DNA of 16,250 nucleotides from DATKCJ01 sp035513275 (GTDB taxonomy: Bacteria > Verrucomicrobiota > Verrucomicrobiia > Opitutales > Opitutaceae): assembly GCA_035513275.1 (NCBI GenBank), contig DATKCJ010000303.1, positions 1 to 16,250 of the forward strand, read 5' to 3'. Every line of letters starts with the position of its first letter. The stretch's first letter is position 1. The translations under genes were made by a program, and so were the position numbers. Shown piece by piece: positions 8,340 to 15,445 of this stretch. The notes beneath the pieces were generated by a model, which worked only from the letters and a program-made list of their open reading frames with translations, had not been told where the DNA came from and searched no databases.

Positions 8340-10754
8340 ATGATCGCTGACCTCCGCATCGCGCTTCGTTCGTTGCGCAAAACCCCGGGCTTCGCCGCGA
8401 CTGCCATCCTCACGCTCGCCCTCGGTATCGGCACGTGCACGGCGATGTTCAGCATCGTCAACGCCGTCCTCCTCAAGCCGCTGCCGTTCCGCGAGCCCGG
8501 CCGCCTGGTCTGGATCGAAAATGTCTACGGCGGCGGCTTGTCCGGCCGCACCACGCGCGCCGACGTCTTCAATGGCTGGCGCGAGCAGAACCAATCTTTC
8601 GAATCGCTCGCCGCGTATTTTGCGTTCTCCGACTTCGGCCGCCACACGCTCTCCGGCGCCGGCGAACCAGAGCGCCTCCGCAGCGTAGGCATTTCCGACA
8701 ACCTTCTCGACACGCTCGGCGTTCCTCTTCTCCACGGCCGCAACTTCACCGCCGAGGAATGCCGGTGGCAGGGACCCGGTGCGGTCATCCTCAGCTACGG
8801 TTTCTGGCAGCGCCGTTTCGCCGGCGACCCGTCCGTCGTCGGAAGCGTCCTAACGCTCAACAACACGCCGACCACCATCATCGGAGTGCTCCCGCGCAGC
8901 TTCGACTTCGACGCCGTCTTCACGCCCGGCAACGAGGTCGAGATCATCGTTCCGTTTCCGCTCACGCAGGAAACGGCGAACTGGGGCAACACCGTGTTCG
9001 GCATTGGCCGCCTCAAGCCTGGCGCGACACTCGAGCAGGCCCAGGCCGAGCTCACCCTCATCAGCGAACAACTGCGCGCCACGACGATTCAGAATCGTGG
9101 CAACTTCGGCGCGATCGTCTCCACGCTCGACGACGCGCTTCGCGGCCGCTTCCGCGGCGCGTTCACGCTCCTCGTCGCCGCGGTCGCCTGCGTCCTCGCG
9201 ATTGCGTGCGTGAACCTCTCCAACCTCCTCCTTGCCCGCATCAACGTGCGCCGCCAGGAGTTCGCGATCCGAATCGCTGTCGGCGCCCGCCGCCGCCATC
9301 TCGTCCAGCAGGCGCTCAGCGAAAGTCTCCTCCTCGCATTCCTCGGTGCGCTCTTGGGCGTCCCGTTCGCGATCTGGGCCACCTCCGCCCTCGCCCGCCT
9401 TCAGACTTTCGGCGTGCCGCTTCTGCAGGAAGCCACCGTCGATCCGGTCGCGCTCGCCGTGACGACCGGCCTCACCGCGCTCGCCGGCCTCGCCTGCGGG
9501 CTCCTGCCCGCGTTTCACCTCACTCTCCACCAACGCGCGCAATCGTCGCAGATCTCTTCGCACCAGCGCACAGCCGGCCGATCCTCCGCCATCGCTCGCA
9601 ACGCGCTCGTCGTTTCTGAGGTCGCGCTCGCCTGCGTCCTCCTCGTCGGCGCCGGCCTTCTCTTGCGCAGCTTCAATGCCGTCCTCCAGGTGAACCTCGG
9701 CTTCTCGCCGCAACACGCCATGGCCTGGCGGGTCGACCCGCCGCGCAGCTTCGACAGCGTCATCGAGGCGAATACCTATCTCGACAACCTTGTCGCACGC
9801 GTGGCCGCGCTCCCCGGCGTCGATGCCGTCGGGCTCAGCGACTGCCTCCCACTCAGCCGCAACCGCACATGGAGCGCCGGTGCGCTCGGCATCGACTATC
9901 CAGAGGGCAAGTATCCGATCGCCTACCCCCGCATCGTCGACCAGCGCTACCTCCAGACGATGAAGATTCCGCTCATCGCCGGCCGCTACTTCGACGAACG
10001 CGACACCGACAAGGCGGAACGCGCCCTCGTCATCAACGAAACCCTCGCCAAGGTCGCGTTTCTCGACGGCCGCGATCCGCTCGGCCAGAAACTTCGCGTG
10101 GGCGGCGAGGGCGGCTCCACGATCGTTGGAATCGTCGCGGACGTTCGCCACGGCTCGCTCGAGCGAGGCGGCGGACCCGAGATGTATCTCAACTTCCGGC
10201 AGGGCGGCGACTGGAACGCCATGGAAATGGTTGTCCGCTCCGCGCGCCCGCCCGCCTCACTGATCGCCGACATCCGCGCAGCACTCGTCGCCTACGATCC
10301 GAGTCTCCCCAACGGCGAATATTACGAGCTTGATCGCTTGATCGACAACGCAGTCGCCCCGCGCCGACTCATGACGCAGCTTCTAGGATTCTTCTCCTCA
10401 CTCGCACTCGTCCTCGCAGCGATCGGCCTCTACGGCGTCATCGCTTACTCTGTCACGCAACGCACACAGGAGATCGGCATTCGCATGGCCATCGGCGCGC
10501 AGCGCAGCGACGTCCTCGGCCTCATTCTCGCCGGTGGCCTTAAACTTGTCGCGCTCGGCATCGTGCTCGGCCTCATCGGCGCGCTCGCGCTCACACGATT
10601 CCTGCAAAGCCTTCTGTTCGGCGTCACCGCGCATGACCCGCTGACCTTCGCCGGCAACGCCGCCCTCCTCCTCGCCGTGGCCGCCCTAGCGTGCCTGTTG
10701 CCCGCGCTTCGCGCCACGAGAGTCAACCCGATGACGGCCCTTCGGGCCGAGTGA
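8340..10754 (+). CDS. ADOP-type duplicated orphan ABC permease 5
   Basis: A complete permease of 804 residues from the ATG at 8340. An upstream in-frame ATG at 8205 would add 45 residues encoded by spacer repeats (many R, K, S, P), so 8340 is preferred: it gives the family N-terminus MIADLRIALRSLRKTPGFAA. Helix 1 (about 18-42) holds GIGTCTAMFSIVNAVLL. The first periplasmic domain has GRNFTAEEC and IIGVLPRSFDFD. FtsX domain one has helices near 272-300 (AIACVNLSNLLLARI), 330-351 and 369-395, with RQEFAIRIAVGARRRHLV between. The second half has a helix near 421-444 (VLLVGAGLLLRSF), a periplasmic domain with GRYFDERDTDKAE and IVGIVADVRHG, and helices near 680-704, 732-759 and 770-792. The signature is QRTQEIGIRMAIGAQRSDVL, the last loop LFGVTAHDPLTF keeps the DP motif, and the end is TALRAE. 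It groups with permease 3 by these motifs. The ATG follows CCCCTTCCGCC; no Shine-Dalgarno. Function unknown. Confidence 0.95.
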   Translation: MIADLRIALRSLRKTPGFAATAILTLALGIGTCTAMFSIVNAVLLKPLPFREPGRLVWIENVYGGGLSGRTTRADVFNGWREQNQSFESLAAYFAFSDFGRHTLSGAGEPERLRSVGISDNLLDTLGVPLLHGRNFTAEECRWQGPGAVILSYGFWQRRFAGDPSVVGSVLTLNNTPTTIIGVLPRSFDFDAVFTPGNEVEIIVPFPLTQETANWGNTVFGIGRLKPGATLEQAQAELTLISEQLRATTIQNRGNFGAIVSTLDDALRGRFRGAFTLLVAAVACVLAIACVNLSNLLLARINVRRQEFAIRIAVGARRRHLVQQALSESLLLAFLGALLGVPFAIWATSALARLQTFGVPLLQEATVDPVALAVTTGLTALAGLACGLLPAFHLTLHQRAQSSQISSHQRTAGRSSAIARNALVVSEVALACVLLVGAGLLLRSFNAVLQVNLGFSPQHAMAWRVDPPRSFDSVIEANTYLDNLVARVAALPGVDAVGLSDCLPLSRNRTWSAGALGIDYPEGKYPIAYPRIVDQRYLQTMKIPLIAGRYFDERDTDKAERALVINETLAKVAFLDGRDPLGQKLRVGGEGGSTIVGIVADVRHGSLERGGGPEMYLNFRQGGDWNAMEMVVRSARPPASLIADIRAALVAYDPSLPNGEYYELDRLIDNAVAPRRLMTQLLGFFSSLALVLAAIGLYGVIAYSVTQRTQEIGIRMAIGAQRSDVLGLILAGGLKLVALGIVLGLIGALALTRFLQSLLFGVTAHDPLTFAGNAALLLAVAALACLLPALRATRVNPMTALRAE

Positions 10755-10934
10755 AAGTGAGGGTGAAAGTGAAAGTCGCCAGACATCGACCCCCTGCCCG
10801 CTGAATCTCAATTCCGTCCCAATCCAGAATCGAAAATCCAAAATCGAAATCCCAAGACACAATCTCCGATCTCCCATCTCCGAATTCCGATTCCTCACAC
10901 TTTCCACTCTCACTTTCACTCTCATTCCTCCGCC
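10752..10934 (+). repeat. Intercistronic composite repeat E (type I)
   Basis: The gap between permeases 5 and 6 is a diverged type I spacer. It has a GTGAAA/GTGAGGG run, a CTGCCCGCTGAATCTCAATT version of the type I core (10794-10813), an AATCCAGAATC/AATCGAAA block (10821-10852), a run of CTCCGA/CTCCCA units and a CACTCTCACTTTCACTC run. Bases 10749-10765 and 10905-10921 can pair over 17 bp with a single G-U, and the 5' arm contains the GAG TGA end of permease 5 itself. The 3' arm ends 13 bases before the next ATG. Confidence 0.84.
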
Positions 10935-13469
10935 ATGCTGTCCGACCTCCGTTTCTCAATCCGCCTGCTCGCCAAGACTCCGGGCTTCACCGCCACCGCG
11001 TTGATCACCCTAGCGCTCGCCCTCGGCGCAAACTCCGCGGTGTTCTCCCTCGTCAACGCGGCGCTCCTTCGGCCAACCCTGCCGGAGGACAACGGCAAAG
11101 TCGTCAGCGTCTTCAACGCCCGGCAGGGCGCTGATCGCGACTTCCGGAGATTCTCCCTCGCCGAATACGAGGTGTTGCGCGATGCGCGCGGTGTGTTTTC
11201 CGACGTCGCCGCACTCGCGAAGGCTCGGGCCGGAATCAGCGCGAGTCGCGACGAGGCGATGAGCCGCAGCCTCGTGCATCTCACCTCCGAAAGCTTCTTT
11301 TCCCTCTTCGGCACGGAGCCCGCACAAGGCCGGTTCTTCAACGTCGAGGAGTCCCGGCCGAATGCGGGCATGCCCGTCGCTGTCGCGAGCCACGCCGCGT
11401 GGCAACGCATGGGAAGCCGGCCGGACTTTGTCGGCAGCACCCTCTGGGTGAACGGCCAGGCCTGCACCGTCATCGGCGTCACCCGCGAGGACTTCAACGG
11501 AGGCGGTGTCCTCATCTCGCCCGACCTCTGGCTTCCGCTCGGCATGTTTTCGCAGATCGGCTCGGCGTTCAGCCGGACAGGCGGCCAGTCCGACCTGACG
11601 GTGCGCGAAAATCACTCGCTCCTCGTCGTCGCGCGGCTGCTCCCGGGCGAGTCGATCGAGGCAATCACTCCGCGCCTTCCGGCGCTCGCGCAACAGATCA
11701 CCGATCTTCAGCCGGCCGGTTCGGTCGGGGCGCGCGAACTCCAGGTAGCGCCGACAGGCCGTCTCGGGATTATGTCGGGACCTGAAGACGAGGACGCGCT
11801 GGTGCTACTCGCCGCACCGCTCATGTTCATGGCCGCATGCGTGCTGCTCATCGCGAGCCTCAACCTAGCGAACATGCTCCTCGCGCGCGGCGCCGCGCGT
11901 TCGAAGGAGATCGCGCTTCGCATCGCACTCGGCGCCGGACGACGCCGGATCGTTCAACAACTCCTGATCGAGGGCCTCGTGCTAGCGCTCGCGGGCGGCG
12001 CCCTCGGGTTGTTCATCAGCGATTGGGCGAACAAGGCGCTGATCGCCTCGCTCACGGGCGCGTTGCAGGGGATCGGCACGGTCTCGATCGCCCTCAAGCC
12101 GGAACTCGACTTCACCGTGCTGGGCTTCACGTTCGCCGCCTGCGTTGTCGCGACGCTGCTGTTCAGCCTCGCGCCGGCCCTGCGCGCCTCGCGGCTCGAT
12201 GTCGTGTCGGACCTGAAGTCGGTCGGCGCGGCAGCGGGTCCGTCCGAGAGATGGAACCGCTTCTTCGCGGGACGGCACATGCTCGTCATGGCGCAGATCG
12301 CGCTCTCGATGGTGCTTCTGTTCAGCGCGAGCCTGTTCCTGCGGGGCGCGCTCAAGGCCGGCGACATTCCGCTCGGCTTCAAGGCGCACGACGGCCTGCT
12401 CACCGAGTTCGACTTCACCCTGCGCAACACGGCGCCGGCCGACGCCCAGCGCAGCCTCGCCGCCGTGCTCGAGCGCGTTGACTCATTTCCCGGCGTTGCC
12501 CGCGCCGCCTTCAGCACACAGGCGCCGATGAACAACAGTGAGATCAACCGCCGCGTGCAGGCCGCAGGCACACCGGCCGATGCGCCGCCCGGGCCGCAGG
12601 CGCTGTTCGCGGGAATCACGCCGGGGTATTTCGACGCCCTCGGCGTGCCGGTCCTCCGCGGACGCGACTTCAACGAGCTCGAGAGCCGCGACGCCGGCGC
12701 CCCGCGCGTCGCGATCCTCGACGCCAGTCTCGCGCATAGACTCTTCCCGGGCGAAGACGCGCTCGGCCGGCGCGTATCGATTGAATCGTCGACCGCAGGC
12801 GGCGAGGCCGCGGATCTCGAGGTCGTCGGCATTGTCGGTGAGCACCGGCACGAATTTCTCCAGGTCGAGCCGACGCTCCGGATCTTCGTCCCGCTCGTGC
12901 ATGGCTACGCGGGCGCGGCCTACCTGCATACGCGTCTCGAGGGCGCCGGCCCGGATGTGATCGCCGCCGCGCTCGGCTCCGTGCGTGCGGAACTCCAGCG
13001 CCTCGATCCGAACCTCCCCGTGCTGCGCCACGAGCCGTTCGCCGACTTCATCGATCGCGATGCCTCGCTCTGGAGCGCACGGCTCGGCGCAGCGGTGTTT
13101 GGGCTTTTTGGCGCCGTCGCGCTCCTGCTGTCGGTGATGGGCGTTTACAGCGTGAAGGCCTACGCCGTCGCGCGCCGCACGCGTGAGATCGGAATCCGCT
13201 CCGCGCTCGGCGCCGGGCCGCGCGATATCCTCGCGCTCGTCATGACCCAAGGCGCACGGCAGATCGCCGTCGCATGCGCAGCCGGCCTTGTCCTCTCGCT
13301 GCTCGTGGGCAGGGCGCTCTCGTCGCTCCTCTTTCATATCAGTCCCGCCGATCCGATCGCCCTCGTCAGCGCGATGGCCGTCCTCGCCGGCTCCGCGCTC
13401 CTCGCCAGCTACATCCCTGCGCGCGACGCGGTGAAGGTGGATCCGATTGCGGCCCTTCGGGCCGAGTGA
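10935..13469 (+). CDS. ADOP-type duplicated orphan ABC permease 6
   Basis: The last and longest of the array at 844 residues, about 40 more than its neighbours. The N-terminus MLSDLRFSIRLLAKTPGFTA leads into helix 1 (about 16-43; ALALGANSAVFSLVNAALL). The first periplasmic domain includes GRFFNVEESRPNAG and VIGVTREDFNGGG, and is where much of the extra length lies, since helix 2 starts near 290 instead of about 265-272. FtsX domain one has helices near 290-320 (LIASLNLANMLLARGA), 342-363 and 392-419, with loop SKEIALRIALGAGRRRIV. The second half has a helix near 447-472, a periplasmic domain with GRDFNELESRDAG and EVVGIVGEHRH, and helices near 716-746, 775-798 and 807-832. Signature RRTREIGIRSALGAGPRDIL replaces the usual RMALGA, the DP motif is kept (HISPADPIA), and the end is SYIPARDAVKVDPIAALRAE with ARDA in place of ARRA. 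It looks like a separate subfamily. The ATG follows ATTCCTCCGCC; no Shine-Dalgarno. Confidence 0.95.
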   Translation: MLSDLRFSIRLLAKTPGFTATALITLALALGANSAVFSLVNAALLRPTLPEDNGKVVSVFNARQGADRDFRRFSLAEYEVLRDARGVFSDVAALAKARAGISASRDEAMSRSLVHLTSESFFSLFGTEPAQGRFFNVEESRPNAGMPVAVASHAAWQRMGSRPDFVGSTLWVNGQACTVIGVTREDFNGGGVLISPDLWLPLGMFSQIGSAFSRTGGQSDLTVRENHSLLVVARLLPGESIEAITPRLPALAQQITDLQPAGSVGARELQVAPTGRLGIMSGPEDEDALVLLAAPLMFMAACVLLIASLNLANMLLARGAARSKEIALRIALGAGRRRIVQQLLIEGLVLALAGGALGLFISDWANKALIASLTGALQGIGTVSIALKPELDFTVLGFTFAACVVATLLFSLAPALRASRLDVVSDLKSVGAAAGPSERWNRFFAGRHMLVMAQIALSMVLLFSASLFLRGALKAGDIPLGFKAHDGLLTEFDFTLRNTAPADAQRSLAAVLERVDSFPGVARAAFSTQAPMNNSEINRRVQAAGTPADAPPGPQALFAGITPGYFDALGVPVLRGRDFNELESRDAGAPRVAILDASLAHRLFPGEDALGRRVSIESSTAGGEAADLEVVGIVGEHRHEFLQVEPTLRIFVPLVHGYAGAAYLHTRLEGAGPDVIAAALGSVRAELQRLDPNLPVLRHEPFADFIDRDASLWSARLGAAVFGLFGAVALLLSVMGVYSVKAYAVARRTREIGIRSALGAGPRDILALVMTQGARQIAVACAAGLVLSLLVGRALSSLLFHISPADPIALVSAMAVLAGSALLASYIPARDAVKVDPIAALRAE

Positions 13470-13560
13470 GAGTGAAAGTGAAAGTGAGAGTGAGGGTGGA
13501 CGAGAGACCACAGGACCACTGACCACGGGACCAAGGGACCAAAGGACCAAGACCTCTGAG
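13467..13560 (+). repeat. Terminal half-spacer F (type II head only)
   Basis: Downstream of permease 6 there is an extended GTGAGA/GTGAAA run (13467-13499) and GACCACAGG/GACCAAGG octamer-like units (about 13503-13550), as in spacers B and D. It has no AATCGAAAATC block and no CTTTCAC arm, so the inverted repeat of the other five spacers cannot form here. The rest of the gap to the convergent gene (13561-13640) shows one AATTCGTG unit and otherwise nothing recognised. Confidence 0.8.
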
Positions 13561-13640
13561 CAATCCGTGTTCCGAGCGCAGCGACATCCTCAATTCGTGC
13601 GCGCCCTCGGAAGCCTCGGCGAAGGAAGGGGCCCTGGCGC

Positions 13641-14855
13641 TTAGTTTAAGAGCGCTGCAAGTTCGACGCGGGCGACTCCCTCGACCGGCTCTCCCTTTTC
13701 AAGCGCGGGCGCGAACAGCACGCTGGAGACGACCGACTCGACGTAGGGGTCGGCGGCCGCGCGCTTGCATTCCTTGTCGGTGAACGTGCCCAGCGAGTGC
13801 CCGGTGGCGTCGACTTTCACGTAGTAGGGCTGCGTGAAATCGCCGGCTGCGACTCGCGTCTTCAGGTCGGCTGGCGCCTCGCCGAAGACGGGGGCCGCGG
13901 GCACCGAGGCGTCCTTGTTGGCCGCGAGGTGCTCGATCACGATGAACTGCAGGGCCTCGTCACGGGTGAGATCCACGCGCTTTGGGGAATGGCTCGTGGG
14001 CATTTCGCGCCCGTGGTTGTAGATCCGCACTTGGTAGTCCTCGAGAGAATAGCCGATCGGAAGGCCTCCCTGATTGATGTAGATCTTTTCCGGCCTGGTC
14101 CCGATCGGATCGAGCTTCTTCGCGAATATCCAACTGCGAAACACGCCGGGCTTTTCGTCGCGCTCGTGGATGCGCGCGATGATCAGAACGTAGGGATTGT
14201 CGAGCGGCACGGGCGACGACACCTGCATCTTCAGCTCGATCGCATCGAAGTTTTCCTCCGCAAGCTCCAAGGCCAGGGTATGCGCGTGACTGGCCGCGGA
14301 GTTCAGATCCGAGCCAATGCTGAGCTGGGCATTCTCCTGGGCCCTGTTGGCGGCATCGAGACCACTCTGCGCGATCGCGACCTGATCCGCCGTGGAATAA
14401 GGGTTGCCCATCACGCCTCCGAGGTTTTGTTGGGCCATGTTCGCTTGGAAATTGGAAACGTCCACCGCGGCGGATGCTCCGGCTGACGACGCGGCCATAC
14501 GATTGAACTTCCGGTTCGGATCGCGGGCGGGCGTGTAAGCCCGCTCGGCCTTGAGATCGCCGAGAGCCACCGGAGTGCCCGCTAGCTTGAGGCCGTTGTC
14601 GATGCGCATGCGGGCGGTGCCGAACTCCGTCATTACAAACACCTCCTTCCCCTCCAGCGTGATCTTGAAGCGACTCCCCGACACGTCCTCAACACGGTGA
14701 AACGTGTCGCCGTGCTCCAGCAAAAGGTCGGCGCCCATGAAAAGCGTGTAGGCGGGCTTGCCGCTCTCAGGTGCGGCGACGAGCAACAACGGAAGCGCGA
14801 ACGTCGCGATGAGGACGGAGTGAACGAGTGAGCGTGTGATTGTGAATGTTTTCAT
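13641..14855 (-). CDS. Hypothetical secreted protein, weakly TonB-C-like C-terminus
   Basis: A 404-residue protein convergent with the permease array. The reading frame extends 41 codons further upstream, but the ATG at 14855 gives a clear signal peptide (MKTFTITRSLVHSVLIATF, then ALPLLLVAA, with likely cleavage near residue 28) and is preferred. The mature part begins with a segment rich in beta-type residues (about 30-110). A linker rich in A, S, Q and N follows (about 125-195, with VSNFQANMAQQNLGG), then a mixed domain (about 200-330, including LDNPYVLIIARIHERDE and SLEDYQVRIYNHGREMP). The last 70 residues (VKVDATGHSLGTF, then SSVLFAPALEKGEPVEG and VARVEL) resemble the C-terminal fold of TonB-type proteins, where a VxVDxxG strand and an xxFxPAxxxGxPV strand are typical. 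This match is by eye and weak, and no transmembrane anchor or Pro-rich spanner typical of true TonB is present. Export to the periplasm or beyond is likely; no specific function can be assigned. Confidence 0.85.
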   Translation of the reverse strand: MKTFTITRSLVHSVLIATFALPLLLVAAPESGKPAYTLFMGADLLLEHGDTFHRVEDVSGSRFKITLEGKEVFVMTEFGTARMRIDNGLKLAGTPVALGDLKAERAYTPARDPNRKFNRMAASSAGASAAVDVSNFQANMAQQNLGGVMGNPYSTADQVAIAQSGLDAANRAQENAQLSIGSDLNSAASHAHTLALELAEENFDAIELKMQVSSPVPLDNPYVLIIARIHERDEKPGVFRSWIFAKKLDPIGTRPEKIYINQGGLPIGYSLEDYQVRIYNHGREMPTSHSPKRVDLTRDEALQFIVIEHLAANKDASVPAAPVFGEAPADLKTRVAAGDFTQPYYVKVDATGHSLGTFTDKECKRAAADPYVESVVSSVLFAPALEKGEPVEGVARVELAALLN

Positions 14856-14910
14856 CTGTTTCCGGGGGGTGGCTCGAATCGTCGTTTGACCGAAGGTGAA
14901 CCAAAGCGAG

Positions 14911-14916
14911 AATATA
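14911..14916 (-). promoter_or_regulatory. Possible -10 element for the secreted-protein gene
   Basis: Read on the minus strand, TATATT lies 56 bases upstream of the ATG at 14855, within a locally AT-rich patch of otherwise GC-rich DNA. No matching -35 hexamer stands at the usual 16-18 base spacing, so this is only a candidate. Confidence 0.25.
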
Positions 14917-15083
14917 CACCAAGCCCGCCCAACTCGCAGTGAGGCAGCGCACGAGGCTTCTGTGAATGGCAGCATCATTGGGGTTGGATGGGCCGGCGGG
15001 CACGGAACGCGTGTAAATTGCGCCCTTCGATCACGACAACGTCAACGTCGAAGACCGTCTGTTCATTCCCGCAATCGACCGAG

Positions 15084-15103
15084 GGCAGGCGCTGTCGCCT
15101 GCC
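15084..15103. repeat. Perfect 8-bp GC-rich hairpin
   Basis: GGCAGGCG and CGCCTGCC pair perfectly around a CTGT loop. There is no following T-run on either strand, so it does not look like an intrinsic terminator; a REP-like palindrome is a possible reading. Confidence 0.7.
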
Positions 15104-15131
15104 ACCGCCGCCGCGCCGCGCGCCGGGGCAA

Positions 15132-15220
15132 CGTTCTCGTAGTCGTCCTCATTCTCTCTCCGGACCCGAACTTTCGCACCACACCACCGAATCGAGAGAA
15201 CGATTAAGATTACGAGAATG
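15132..15220. repeat. Long imperfect inverted repeat of low-complexity arms
   Basis: Bases 15132-15144 pair with 15208-15220 over 13 bp including two G-U pairs (core TTCTCGTA with TACGAGAA). Further in, 15152-15158 pairs with 15194-15200 (TTCTCTC with GAGAGAA). The arms are made of short GAGAACGA / TACGAGAA-like units around a loop of about 35 bases. The design resembles the permease spacers (low-complexity complementary arms) but the sequence is different. Confidence 0.65.
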
Positions 15221-15408
15221 AGAACGAGGCAGAAGAGCCTCGTCCGACGTCTCCTTCTCCCGAACTCCCATCCCAGATCCTCGAACCGCGTTCCCCGGGC
15301 CTCGCCTACCCACCTACCGGGCGACTACGGGCCAGAAGGATGATTCGCGGGTTGGTCTCAAGAGGCTCATAAGGCACAGGCAGGGGGGTCGCCGTCGCCA
15401 GCATCAAG

Positions 15409-15445
15409 CCTGCTAAAGCCATACTGCGAGTATGGCTTTAGCAGG
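15409..15445. repeat. Perfect 17-bp palindrome with 3-base loop
   Basis: CCTGCTAAAGCCATACT (15409-15425) is followed by GCG and its exact reverse complement (15429-15445). No T-run follows on either strand, which argues against a rho-independent terminator and for a REP-like or protein-binding palindrome. A related, no longer self-complementary sequence (AAAGCCACACTGAGTATGG) lies at 15572-15590, just upstream of the next gene. Confidence 0.9.

Noticed and set aside
1..13469. MacAB/Lol-type complete ABC transporter operon
   Set aside because: No Walker A, LSGGQ or Walker B motif and no MacA-like adaptor is present in any frame.
13596..13640. Intrinsic terminator between the convergent genes (GCGCC ... 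GGCGC)
   Set aside because: The stem is only about 5 bp with a long loop and no T-run on either strand.
14856..14978. Upstream ATG giving the secreted protein 41 extra residues
   Set aside because: It would bury the clear signal peptide that starts at 14855.
15084..15103. GGCAGGCG hairpin as terminator
   Set aside because: No following T-run on either strand and no gene ending nearby in a fitting orientation.
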